This document shows, one piece after another, positions 1 through 7,947 of a stretch of DNA of 64,000 bases. Position 1 is the stretch's first letter. Each line of letters opens with the position of its first letter. Position numbers and translations under genes: made by a program. This DNA is from Roseibium porphyridii (lineage in GTDB: Bacteria; Pseudomonadota; Alphaproteobacteria; Rhizobiales; Stappiaceae). The stretch spans positions 4,196,001 to 4,260,000 of the forward strand of contig NZ_CP120863.1 in the NCBI RefSeq assembly GCF_026191725.2, in the 5' to 3' direction. Under the pieces are notes generated by a model that saw only the letters and a program-made list of their open reading frames with translations, had not been told where the DNA came from and did no database searches.

Positions 1-49
1 GGGCAGTCAGGATAGCCAGTGTCGTCGCGCAAGCGAGCAAAAACTTCAT
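1..49 (-). CDS. N-terminus of an exported protein, cut by the window edge
   Basis: Only the first 16 codons are inside the window. An ATG at 49 follows a GGGAGG ribosome binding site (57-62 region, read on the minus strand). The peptide begins MKFLLACATTLAILTA, which looks like the start of a Sec signal peptide. It lies directly downstream of the beta-propeller gene in the same direction, so it is probably the next gene of the PQQ alcohol dehydrogenase accessory operon. What it encodes cannot be said from 16 residues; a periplasmic cytochrome, dehydrogenase or accessory protein are all possible. Confidence 0.6.
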   Translation of the reverse strand, partial: MKFLLACATTLAILTA

Positions 50-68
50 ATTTTCCTCCCAGATTTAT

Positions 69-1040
69 TCAGTTTGTTGGCCGGAACGCCGCTCCCCACG
101 GGAAGCGGCCCACCTTGATCGATTTGATGGGCGCCAGTTCGGCAACATCAATAACGGTGACATCTCCAGAAAGGCCATTGGTGGTAAAAAGCAGGCTCTC
201 GTCACCGTTGAATGCCATGTGCCAAACCCTGCGACCGACCAGGATGTAGTCGGTCACTTCATAGGTTTTTGGATCGACAACAGCCACATGATTTGACGGA
301 CCGAGAGCAACGAACACGTGTTTGCCATCGCGCGTCATTTCAAAACCGACAGGCTGAACACGATCGGGATGGATGCCCTGTATCTCGAATTCTATCTTGG
401 CCTTTTCCTGCTGGCTTTCCCTGTCGAAAACCGTGATCGTGCCGCCAATCTCCGAGCTGACCCAGAGTTCCGAACCGTCAAGTGTGAACTCCGCATGGCG
501 CGGGCGCTGATCGACAATCGTGTTGGCGAACAGTTCCTGCGTACTGGTGTCGATCCAATGAGCCATGTTGGTCGTCTCGGATGTCGTGATCGCAATCTCT
601 CCATCCGGCGAGACCGCCATCCCTTCCGGTTCAATTCCAACATCGATCTGTGCCACAACACGTTTTGTCTCAGTGTCCACCACGGTTGTGATCGCGTCAT
701 CCTCGTTGGCGATGTAAAGATGTCGGTTGTCCGGGTGCAACACGAACTGTTCCGGGTCTTCACCGGATGGAAGTTCGTGCAGAATCTTGCCCGTTTCCGG
801 GTCTATGACCTGCACCGTGTCGCTGTCGGATGCGCATAGGTAGAGCACGGAATGGTCGATGGCGAATGTGATGCCGCGTGGCCTTTCGCCAACGTCGATC
901 GTGCGGACAACTTCGAGTGTGTCGATGTCGATCACACTGATCGTGTCGTCTTTTTCGTTGGACACCCAAATCTCGTCAGCCAGTGCAGACGTCAGCCCCA
1001 TCCCGGCTGCGAGCCCAATGATTGGCCATAACCTTCGCAT
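69..1040 (-). CDS. YVTN-type beta-propeller protein of a PQQ-dehydrogenase cluster
   Basis: A 323-residue exported protein with a signal peptide (MRRLWPIIGLAAGMGLTSALA, then DEIWVSNEKDD). The rest is a chain of about seven repeats of the type 'VSNEKDDTISVIDIDT...VVRTIDVGERPRGI' (around residues 24-60), typical of YVTN/lactonase-like seven-bladed propellers. Proteins of this type are regular companions of PQQ-dependent alcohol dehydrogenases (the PQQ-dependent catabolism-associated beta-propeller family). The role is not firmly known; a periplasmic scaffold or electron-transfer accessory is usually suggested. It starts 3 bp after the stop of the upstream binding-protein gene, so the two are co-transcribed. 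Enzymatic activity is not evident from the sequence. Confidence 0.82.
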   Translation of the reverse strand: MRRLWPIIGLAAGMGLTSALADEIWVSNEKDDTISVIDIDTLEVVRTIDVGERPRGITFAIDHSVLYLCASDSDTVQVIDPETGKILHELPSGEDPEQFVLHPDNRHLYIANEDDAITTVVDTETKRVVAQIDVGIEPEGMAVSPDGEIAITTSETTNMAHWIDTSTQELFANTIVDQRPRHAEFTLDGSELWVSSEIGGTITVFDRESQQEKAKIEFEIQGIHPDRVQPVGFEMTRDGKHVFVALGPSNHVAVVDPKTYEVTDYILVGRRVWHMAFNGDESLLFTTNGLSGDVTVIDVAELAPIKSIKVGRFPWGAAFRPTN

Positions 1041-1043
1041 GAT

Positions 1044-2216
1044 TCACTCCCTATACGCGGTACACGCGCTTTCCGCTTCGTCTATTCCAAGGGTATCGAG
1101 CTCGGTGCGCTGATGGAGGAACCCCTCCAGCGGGGCCTGTGCCACCAACGCACGCGAATGTATGAGCGGGATCGGCTGGCGCAATTGGCCATTCCAAGAC
1201 CGGAAGGTCAGTGGCCTGCCCTTGAATCCGGCCAACTCGAATTTGTCCGAAAGCAGGTACCCGCGTATGGCTGCGGCATCCGCCTGGTTTGTACGTGTAA
1301 CAGCCTCTCCGATCGCCCGCATTGCCGCCCAAGCCGCATAGTCGACGGATCGCATTGGCCTGTCTGCGGCCCTATCGAAACGCTTTTGCAGTTGCGCAGC
1401 GCCCCATTGTTCCACAGTCCTGTGCCATGCAGTGGGAACCAGCCCCTCTGTTCCGGCAACCGGCCTGGGTTGCCACAAGTTCATGGGGACGTACCGGCCG
1501 AAGTCATCCGTCTCATCGGCAACAACCAAAAGGTCATGCTCGGGAAAATCCTGCGTGAACAAGGGCAATTCCTGGAAGGCAGTACGACGCATGTCCGCAT
1601 CAACATCCCAGACCTTGCTTTCATGGATGCTCACACCGAATTTCTTTGCCGACCTCTCAAGAGCATCGGCATAGGCCTGGTCTTTTGGGTTTGGTCCGGC
1701 AATCACGACCCAGTCCGTCCATTTCTTGCGAACGCCGAATTGGGCAAGAGCATCAGTCAGCATGGCCCTTGAAGGCAGAGTGTGCAAAACATTTGCCCGG
1801 CAAGATGCATCCCTCAGATCCGTGTCGTTCGCGCTCACATTGAAGATGACCGCAGCGTTGGCTTCCGGCAGATCCGCCAATGCCAATAACTTGTCCCTGG
1901 GTGCCTTGACGATGATAAAGGGTGTGATCGACAGCAGGTCACGCGCGGCGGCAGCAAAGTCTCCGCCTTCTTCCACGATCCGTGCCTCCAGCGCATAAGT
2001 CTGCTTCAAAAAGCGGCCGGTCGTTGCATTGTCCTTTAGGCCAATTCCTGCACCCGCCAAACCCTCATCGGCGGGAACCGGGTCGAGATTTGAGAGTACC
2101 GGAGGTTGTGGTTCCAATTGCTCCAGATAACCGATCGTAACGGCAACTTCAGCATATGCCGCACCGCAACAAACCCATAATATCACTAAGTATTTCGCGA
2201 TCGACCTGATAATCAT
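1044..2216 (-). CDS. ABC-type substrate-binding protein of a PQQ alcohol dehydrogenase system
   Basis: A 390-residue periplasmic protein. I place the start at the ATG at 2216, where a GGAG ribosome site precedes a clean signal peptide (MIIRSIAKYLVILWVCCGAAYA). An ATG at 2252 is also open but has no visible ribosome site. The body has the two-lobed receptor-family layout of Leu/Ile/Val-type binding proteins, and the opening VAVTIGYLEQ is typical of the group found beside PQQ-dependent alcohol dehydrogenases (the PedG/XoxJ-like or PQQ_ABC_bind type). Such proteins are thought to deliver or sense a component of the quinoprotein system rather than feed a classic amino-acid importer. It heads the minus-strand pair with the beta-propeller gene; the plus-strand cytochrome gene is divergent. 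Confidence 0.75.
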   Translation of the reverse strand: MIIRSIAKYLVILWVCCGAAYAEVAVTIGYLEQLEPQPPVLSNLDPVPADEGLAGAGIGLKDNATTGRFLKQTYALEARIVEEGGDFAAAARDLLSITPFIIVKAPRDKLLALADLPEANAAVIFNVSANDTDLRDASCRANVLHTLPSRAMLTDALAQFGVRKKWTDWVVIAGPNPKDQAYADALERSAKKFGVSIHESKVWDVDADMRRTAFQELPLFTQDFPEHDLLVVADETDDFGRYVPMNLWQPRPVAGTEGLVPTAWHRTVEQWGAAQLQKRFDRAADRPMRSVDYAAWAAMRAIGEAVTRTNQADAAAIRGYLLSDKFELAGFKGRPLTFRSWNGQLRQPIPLIHSRALVAQAPLEGFLHQRTELDTLGIDEAESACTAYRE

Positions 2217-2380
2217 TCGACCAGTCTCCGTGATCCGAATACGCGTGAACATTCAACAACCAACAGGTTAGTCTGACAGTCACTACGGAAGCAAGGAAAG
2301 GAGACTTGTCCCTTGGTACAATAGCGCCTCTTCATCAGCTGTGCGTATTTATTCGCGACGATCTCGGGAGGAGAGAACTC

Positions 2381-3106
2381 ATGAATTTTCGCAAATGCAT
2401 GCTGGGCATCTTTGCGGCTGGAACCGCCCTTTCCCTGACATCACTTGACCCGATGGGACGTGTGGAAGCTCATGGCGATGTAGCGCCACAGGCGGTCGAT
2501 ACGGCCGGTCTTCCTGATCTCGGCGAAGAGTGGCTCCTGGAAAATCCCTGGAGAGATCCAGACAGTGAATTCTGGGCGCTGGCGGTCAAGGTCGGCGCGT
2601 CGGGCTATAATCAGAATTGTGCACGCTGCCATGGCCTGGAGGTGATTTCCGGCGGGCTGGCCCCCGACCTCAGATATCTGGAGGCCGACGACTTCGGGGA
2701 CGAATGGTACTTGGAGCGGTACCAGAACGGCTACACTCAGAACGGCATTACCAAGATGCCGGCATTCGGCGAATTGCTCGGCCAGGAAGCAGCATGGGCC
2801 ATTCGCACTTATGTTGAAACGCGGCCAGACGAAGGCGCACTTGATCCACATTCGGAGCGTTTGAAGGCAATACGAGATGTGATCAAGGAACTCTCCGAAA
2901 AGTCCATCCCTGCAGCTGAAGCTGAAAGCACGATCGCACCGCTCCGCTTGGAAATGGAGGAAATTGCCAATTCCCTGGAAACAGGTTCCGGCGCTCCTCG
3001 AGCGGATTCCGTTGCATCCCGGGCCGTCCTGCAGTTGGATGGTTCAGATGACAGTCTTAAGAAAACCGCTGAGATACTGACGATCGGACTATCGGCCGCC
3101 GAATAA
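2381..3106 (+). CDS. pedF: c-type cytochrome, PedF/cytochrome c550 type
   Basis: A 241-residue exported monoheme cytochrome c. The ATG at 2381 is preceded by GGGAGGAGAG and starts a signal-bearing protein (MNFRKCMLGIFAAGTALSL), so the open frame from 2306 is not needed. A single heme site, CARCH, lies at about residues 80-84 (NQNCARCHGLEV). The region after it (GGLAPDLRYLE, YTQNGITKMPAF) has the methionine expected for the sixth ligand. PedF-type cytochrome c550 takes electrons from PQQ-dependent alcohol dehydrogenases in Pseudomonas, which fits the neighbours. A helical tail of about 80 residues after residue 150 is longer than in minimal class I cytochromes. The stop overlaps the next start (TAATG), so the two genes are translationally coupled. 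Confidence 0.8.
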   Translation: MNFRKCMLGIFAAGTALSLTSLDPMGRVEAHGDVAPQAVDTAGLPDLGEEWLLENPWRDPDSEFWALAVKVGASGYNQNCARCHGLEVISGGLAPDLRYLEADDFGDEWYLERYQNGYTQNGITKMPAFGELLGQEAAWAIRTYVETRPDEGALDPHSERLKAIRDVIKELSEKSIPAAEAESTIAPLRLEMEEIANSLETGSGAPRADSVASRAVLQLDGSDDSLKKTAEILTIGLSAAE

Positions 3107-4023
3107 TGTTCAAACTTGCGCGACAAGCAGCGATCGCAGTCCTGGCTATGATCACCATGGCCGGGACTGATGCGTTTGCCCAGAACTGTGAAAATGTGCG
3201 TTTCGGCGATGAAGCGGAACGCAAACCGCAAAATGTAGGTCGCGATATCGTTGGCCGGAGTCTTGACGATATCCAGGAACGCGGGTCGATCAAAATCGCT
3301 GTTTATGAAGATTTTCCGCCATTTTCCTATAAGGAAAACGGTATCTTGAAAGGCGTAGATATCGAGATTGGCAAGCTGATTGCGGCAGACCTTGGCGTTG
3401 AGGCTCAGTTCATCGTCACGGCAGCTGATGAGAACGTCGATGGTGACCTGCGAAACAACGTCTGGCGCGGCAAGCTAATTGGCGGACAGATCTCCAACGT
3501 CATGCTTCATGTGCCTTATGATCGTGAGCTCGGTTGCCGGAATGAAATGGTGGTCCTGAACGGTCAGTACTACAACGAACAGCTTGCCATTGCTTACCGG
3601 AAGGACGCCTATCCGGAAGATCCACCCGTTCCTGCCTATTTCCGTTTTGACACTGTCGGCGTTGAAAACGACACTCTCTCTGATTTTTATCTGACTGGCT
3701 TCGCTCGAGGCCAGCTTGTGTCAAACATGCGCCGTTATCCAAGTGCGAGCGACGCCATGTCGGCCCTGGCGAACGGTGAGGTCATGGCAGTCATGGCACC
3801 TCTATCTCAGCTTGAGCACGATTTGACTGAGGGGTTGGCGGTGCACTCGCCCCCTTTCCCCGGATTGGCCAAGTCTTCCTGGACACTGGGGCTTGCGGTA
3901 CGGCACAACTGGCGCCCGCTATCCTATGCGGTCGATGATGCTATCCGTTATGCCGTTGAGGACGGGCGGATGGCGAAGATCTTTGAAGACCATGGCCTGA
4001 CCTACACGCAACCCGATTGGTAG
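3106..4023 (+). CDS. Quinoprotein dehydrogenase-associated periplasmic binding protein (MoxJ-like)
   Basis: A 305-residue exported protein with a signal peptide (MFKLARQAAIAVLAMITMAGTDAFA). It has a family 3 solute-binding fold, seen in 'RGSIKIAVYEDFPPFSYKEN' near residue 60 followed by GVDIEIGKLIAADLG. Proteins of this subfamily, related to MoxJ/XoxJ, are encoded with PQQ-dependent methanol and alcohol dehydrogenases and are thought to help mature or partner the enzyme. The gene overlaps the upstream PedF-like cytochrome gene by one base. The pair is divergent from the other binding protein and propeller, so at least four accessory genes surround one control region at about 2217-2380. The dehydrogenase itself is not inside the window. 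Confidence 0.78.
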   Translation: MFKLARQAAIAVLAMITMAGTDAFAQNCENVRFGDEAERKPQNVGRDIVGRSLDDIQERGSIKIAVYEDFPPFSYKENGILKGVDIEIGKLIAADLGVEAQFIVTAADENVDGDLRNNVWRGKLIGGQISNVMLHVPYDRELGCRNEMVVLNGQYYNEQLAIAYRKDAYPEDPPVPAYFRFDTVGVENDTLSDFYLTGFARGQLVSNMRRYPSASDAMSALANGEVMAVMAPLSQLEHDLTEGLAVHSPPFPGLAKSSWTLGLAVRHNWRPLSYAVDDAIRYAVEDGRMAKIFEDHGLTYTQPDW

Positions 4024-4046
4024 CCTGAAACGCGCGAAGCGGCCCC

Positions 4047-4063
4047 AAGTGTACAGAACACTT
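4047..4063. terminator. Weak hairpin between convergent genes
   Basis: AAGTGT and ACACTT (4047-4052 and 4058-4063) form a 6-bp stem with a 5-base loop, followed by TTCAG. It lies in the 176-bp gap where the MoxJ-like gene and the apbE-like gene converge. The stem is short and the T run poor, so termination is only a suggestion. I see nothing else in this gap. Confidence 0.3.
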
Positions 4064-4199
4064 TCAGACGTCAACTGAGCGCGCATGTGCATGGTCTTGA
4101 CTTGCCAGACCCCACCTTTCATCGCCCACAGGCTTAGGAAACACAGCAGATCAAGGCTCGAACGAACAGAACCTACTGTTGGTTGGGCCGTACCCCTGA

Positions 4200-5126
4200 T
4201 CAAAAACGCAACAATTCACCCGTGGTCGCTTCGAGCCAGATTGCCTGCGCCAGGCCTATTTCTACTGCTTGCTTTGCCAATTCGGGTGATGCCGTCAATG
4301 CAATCGCGGTTGAAAGGCCGTCAGCTTCAGCTGCGGTCTTCGCCTTCACGCTGACAGATCGCCAACTGGGGATGGTTTTGGTCAGATCCGGGTTCACAAT
4401 GTGGCCATTGCCGTTTTCGAAACGGGTTCCCAAAGGCGCAGATGTCGCGACTGCCGAATTGAAAAGCTGAATGCTATCCAACACCTCACCTTGCTGACCG
4501 GCGATACCAATATGTGCTGACTGTTCCCCCGCACGGTATTCACCAATGTGAACCAGGTGGGGCGCAAAACCATGCGCATTCAGGACTTCGCTGACCCGAT
4601 CCGTTGCAAAGCCCTGTGCTATTCCATTCAGTGTCATTGCCATTCCCGGTACGGCAAACGACAAATGCGATGATTGTCTTTGAACCTTGGCCCACCCAAC
4701 CTTCGCTGCGAGCGCTTTTCTGACGGTCGCTGACAGCTCTCCGTCCGCGCGCGCCTGTGCCACCATCAGGGGCTGAACCGTCGGGTCGAACAATCCGTCA
4801 GTCTGGCGATGTAACTTGTCCACCAAACTCATCAGGCGGGCGAACTCGGGCGGCATTTCCAGGAAACCGTTCGCATTGAGTGCGTTCAATGCGGATCGCG
4901 GTTGGTAAAGGGAAAACAGCCTTTCCATCCGTAGCACAGTGTCTCTTGCTGCTGCGATAGCCTGACCTGTCTTGGTGTTGTCGCCACCGAACAACCGAAT
5001 CTCCGCTTCCGCCCCGAGTGCACGTCCGCGCCAGACAGACACCTCAGACTGCGCAGGAGAACTTCCGGATACCGACATGGCACACCCGGCCATAATAGTG
5101 AGGAACCGGCGTCGACTAGGCTTCAA
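4200..5126 (-). CDS. apbE: FAD:protein FMN transferase (ApbE/NosX/NirX family)
   Basis: A 308-residue enzyme that transfers FMN from FAD onto a threonine of a target protein in the periplasm. The best start is TTG at 5126. It has GGGGGAGG just upstream, gives a twin-arginine style leader (KPSRRRFLTIMAGCAMSV), and overlaps the NosR-like stop as TTGA. Family marks are present: DPTVQPLMV (around residue 120), LNGIAQGFATDRV (around residue 175), and ADGLSTAIALT near the end with the metal-binding aspartate. The target is very likely the FMN-binding domain of the NosR-like protein encoded just upstream, as with NosX/NosR and NirX/NirI. An upstream ATG at 5195 would lie inside the NosR gene without a ribosome site. 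Confidence 0.88.
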   Translation of the reverse strand: MKPSRRRFLTIMAGCAMSVSGSSPAQSEVSVWRGRALGAEAEIRLFGGDNTKTGQAIAAARDTVLRMERLFSLYQPRSALNALNANGFLEMPPEFARLMSLVDKLHRQTDGLFDPTVQPLMVAQARADGELSATVRKALAAKVGWAKVQRQSSHLSFAVPGMAMTLNGIAQGFATDRVSEVLNAHGFAPHLVHIGEYRAGEQSAHIGIAGQQGEVLDSIQLFNSAVATSAPLGTRFENGNGHIVNPDLTKTIPSWRSVSVKAKTAAEADGLSTAIALTASPELAKQAVEIGLAQAIWLEATTGELLRF

Positions 5127-7252
5127 AGCTGCCTCCCCCGTTTTGCAAGGATAAGCGGGACGCACTGATTGTCGTCGTCGTGAATGGTCACGCAATCAAG
5201 ACATTGAAAGCACTCATCATATTTGATGCCACCGGTCGGTTTGATTGCATTGTAATTGCATTTTACGCGGCATAGCTGACAAGGACTGCCACAAACATCC
5301 CTGCGTGGAATCCAATCTCGCAGCCGCAGAAATCCGCCAATCGCCATCACCGCCCCAAGCGGGCAGATGTAGCGGCAGAACCCCTTGAACACCACCATGC
5401 TGAGCAAAAGCAGACCGACGCAATAAAGAACAAAATACCATTCCCGGACAAAAAAAGTTGTTATCGCGGTCTTGAAGGGTTCCACTTCAATGGCAGTGTC
5501 GAGATAGGTTGGCGCCAGGATCGCAAGCGCGAGAAGGCCAGCAAGGATCACGTATTTGAGCTTGACCAGCCAGAAGTCGATGCGATCGGGAACCTGGATC
5601 TGCGGAAGACGCAACAGTCGGCCAAGATAGTGCATGAACTCCTGCATAGCGCCAAAAGGGCACATCCAACCGCAGAAGAACCCGCGCCCCCAAATGACAA
5701 ATGTCAGCAGCACAACACCCCAGATCAAGAGTGAAAACGGGTCATAAAGCAGGAAGGCCAGGCTCTGCCCTTCGAACAGGCTGCGCACAACGCCAAGGAC
5801 GGTCGCAATGGAAAGCTGCCCTTGTCCCCACCATCCGACGAAACCGATCACGCCCGCCAAAATTGCGAGCCGAACAAGGGTATATTGTCGAAACCCAGCC
5901 AATCTCGACTGGCCCAGCAACAGCAGAGGCACCAGCGCGGCAAGTCCGCCGGCAAGCACCACGAGGTCACCTGACCTTGCATCCATAGCTTGGCGCCATA
6001 CTGGAACAGGGGCGGGAGGTTCGTCCTTTATGAAAAACCGCTCGTCTGTCTTGTGTGCAACTGTGAAGTCAACTGTTCCGATTTCAGGCCGAAAAGACCC
6101 ATGTTCCCGGACAGCACGGACTGACAAAGACCATTCATCGATCGGATTGAAACCCAGTCGGCGATCTGTCCGCAGCACCATTGCAAATTCGCCGGGTATG
6201 CCGTCCCGCAATTCGACATCCAGATCGGCGTCCCGCAATGAAATCGGCAAGCCATCCTGACTTGCCGTGATCAAATTGGGGCTGGTGTTTCGCACAAAAT
6301 CCTCAGTTACAAGGCCGTGGCGCCCTGCATCGATCACAAGGATCGGCTCATCGTCCGGCGACAACTCCTGGAAGTTTCTGAGCTGGCTCAAACTGTCCGG
6401 CTCTAAAATGGCTTCGGCAATTGCAGGAGGGCCGAGATCGACCACCCAGAGGTCCAGATAGATTTCGTCCGGCTCATCCTTTGCCACGGGGTCGTCATCG
6501 GCCCAGATCGAATCTGCAAACGCATCGTCGACTTCACGATTGGTAACCACCCGGCGGCCCGCAATACCCTCCTCAACAATTTGCTCCCAGGTCAACGGTT
6601 CAGCGTGTTCAAGGTCCGGTTTGGCGGCTGCCCGTCCGCCAATCCCTTGCATCTTTTCACGCGCAACCTTGAGCGCGGCAGCAAGCAGCGTTTCATGAGC
6701 GATACGCACGCTGGCTGTCGCCTTTGTCACACCATCAAGATAAACAAGCGATGAGCCGCTGCTTTGGTCACCATAGGGAACACCAATGACCAGTGAATCG
6801 GTGATGGAGTATCCCTTGTATTGCGAAATGAATTCCTGAAACGGGGCTTCGCCAAGCCCCGAGACGAAGATCGGTTCGTTGTGAGAAACGATATCCACGT
6901 CAATCAGGCGCCCTTCCAGCGTCAGAATGACAAACAGATTGATCGGGGCACCTGAAAAACCGGGAAGTGGTGCCAAAGGCTCCGTCTCAAATGCGTAGCC
7001 GGAAACCCTGCCATCCAGGTTGATCAGCTCATATATGCCGCCTTCAAGCAGGTCCCCCAATTGATAGGGAGGTTCGATGTAACGCGCTGCTTCTTCCCGC
7101 TCCAGTTCCTCAGCGCTGCTTGCTGAGAGCAATAGTAAAAGAACCGCAGCGGCAAAGACGATGTGCTTTGCCAGCCCGCCCAGACAGCCAAGCGCCCTGT
7201 TTTGAAACTCCTCCATGAGAGGCAGTTTTTCTGTTCGGAAAAACTGACGCAA
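5123..7252 (-). CDS. NosR/NirI-family FMN and iron-sulfur membrane protein
   Basis: A 709-residue protein. After a leader (about residues 30-48) comes a periplasmic FMN-binding domain with the flavinylation motif DGVTKATAS near residue 172, whose threonine is the probable attachment site. A further periplasmic region is followed by about six membrane helices from about residue 420. Cytoplasmic polyferredoxin motifs are CGWMCPFGA and CRYICPLGA (CxxxCP type), and the C-terminus holds CGSPCQLCRVKC and CFQCLDC, expected to bind [4Fe-4S] clusters. NosR supports electron supply or maturation of N2O reductase and NirI that of nitrite reductase. Neither nosZDFYL nor nirS is in the window, so which one this serves is open. 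TTG at 7252 follows AAAGGA; an ATG at 7216 is the alternative. Its stop overlaps the apbE start. Confidence 0.88.
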   Translation of the reverse strand: MRQFFRTEKLPLMEEFQNRALGCLGGLAKHIVFAAAVLLLLLSASSAEELEREEAARYIEPPYQLGDLLEGGIYELINLDGRVSGYAFETEPLAPLPGFSGAPINLFVILTLEGRLIDVDIVSHNEPIFVSGLGEAPFQEFISQYKGYSITDSLVIGVPYGDQSSGSSLVYLDGVTKATASVRIAHETLLAAALKVAREKMQGIGGRAAAKPDLEHAEPLTWEQIVEEGIAGRRVVTNREVDDAFADSIWADDDPVAKDEPDEIYLDLWVVDLGPPAIAEAILEPDSLSQLRNFQELSPDDEPILVIDAGRHGLVTEDFVRNTSPNLITASQDGLPISLRDADLDVELRDGIPGEFAMVLRTDRRLGFNPIDEWSLSVRAVREHGSFRPEIGTVDFTVAHKTDERFFIKDEPPAPVPVWRQAMDARSGDLVVLAGGLAALVPLLLLGQSRLAGFRQYTLVRLAILAGVIGFVGWWGQGQLSIATVLGVVRSLFEGQSLAFLLYDPFSLLIWGVVLLTFVIWGRGFFCGWMCPFGAMQEFMHYLGRLLRLPQIQVPDRIDFWLVKLKYVILAGLLALAILAPTYLDTAIEVEPFKTAITTFFVREWYFVLYCVGLLLLSMVVFKGFCRYICPLGAVMAIGGFLRLRDWIPRRDVCGSPCQLCRVKCNYNAIKPTGGIKYDECFQCLDCVTIHDDDNQCVPLILAKRGRQL

Positions 7253-7319
7253 CTGTCCTTTAGATCAAGAAGGTTTCCGGAAAGCATTCCCTGCCCTGTA
7301 CCAAAGGACAATAAAATCG

Positions 7320-7333
7320 TTGACCCAGATCAA
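7320..7333. promoter_or_regulatory. FNR/NNR-type box between nosR-like and cytochrome genes
   Basis: TTGAC-CCAG-ATCAA matches the FNR/Dnr/NnrR consensus TTGAT-N4-ATCAA at 9 of 10 defined positions. It lies about 68 bp from the NosR-like start and 56 bp from the cytochrome start, so a single site could serve both divergent promoters. Such boxes control anaerobic and nitric-oxide-responsive genes in alphaproteobacteria, in line with a NosR/NirI function. Which regulator binds cannot be told from the site. Confidence 0.7.
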
Positions 7334-7388
7334 CGTCGCATAGTTGCGCATGGCGTTTCCTCCTCTTATCCAAAAGAGGAGAAATCCC

Positions 7389-7790
7389 ATGTCAATCCGG
7401 GACGTATTTTTGGCAATTGCAGTGGTTTCACTTGCGCAAACCGCACAAGCATCGGAAGTCTTTGAGAAGGCCAAGATTACTGCTGGAGAAATGCTTTACA
7501 GGGTAGAGTGCCGGCGCTGCCATGCACCCAATTCGAACGACCCGAGTTACGGACCACCGCTTGAAAACATCATTGGCCGAGGAGCCGGGACGTTTCCGGA
7601 CTATGACTATTCTGAAGCTCTTGCCGCTTCAGGCATTGTCTGGACCCCTGCTGCGCTTCGCGCCTGGATGGAAGACAACACCGGTTTTCTTCCTGGAACA
7701 AAGATGCGCCATGTCGGCATTCAGGACAGGACTGTCCAGGATTTTATCCTGACGTACCTTGCAAGCCTTGCACCACAAAGTGACAAGTGA
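7389..7790 (+). CDS. Small exported monoheme cytochrome c
   Basis: A 133-residue protein. The ATG at 7389 follows AAGAGGAGAAATCCC and opens a signal peptide (MSIRDVFLAIAVVSLAQTAQA). The heme motif is CRRCH (about residues 38-42). The sixth ligand is probably the methionine in PGTKMRHVG (about residue 104). The DPSYGPPLENIIGRGAGTFPDYDYSEAL stretch is that of class I cytochromes close to mitochondrial cytochrome c and c2 types. It is transcribed away from the NosR-like gene with a shared FNR-type box, which suggests it carries electrons under low oxygen, perhaps to a periplasmic reductase such as those NosR or NirI support. The electron partner is inference. Confidence 0.82.
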   Translation: MSIRDVFLAIAVVSLAQTAQASEVFEKAKITAGEMLYRVECRRCHAPNSNDPSYGPPLENIIGRGAGTFPDYDYSEALAASGIVWTPAALRAWMEDNTGFLPGTKMRHVGIQDRTVQDFILTYLASLAPQSDK

Positions 7791-7908
7791 CGTGAAAAAA
7801 CGGCAGGAAATCAACTGCCTCGAGACTTCAGAGGCTTTGTAAAGGTTGGCAAAACGGATTGCCGGCACCTTCGAACAGCTCAATCAGCAATGAGTTTGCG
7901 ATCAGACG

Positions 7909-7938
7909 CCGGAACAGCACGCGTGGGTGCTGTTCCGG
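7909..7938. terminator. Bidirectional hairpin between cytochrome and peroxiredoxin genes
   Basis: CCGGAACAGCAC (7909-7920) and GTGCTGTTCCGG (7927-7938) form a perfect 12-bp stem with a 6-base loop, followed on the plus strand by TTATTTG. It sits 10 bp beyond the peroxiredoxin stop and about 120 bp beyond the cytochrome stop, so it can end transcription from both convergent genes. Confidence 0.65.
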
Positions 7939-7947
7939 TTATTTGCG

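Noticed and set aside
5123..7252. Evidence that the organism reduces N2O
   Set aside because: NosR-type proteins alone do not show this; no nosZ or maturation genes are in the window, and NirI-type or other roles are equally possible.
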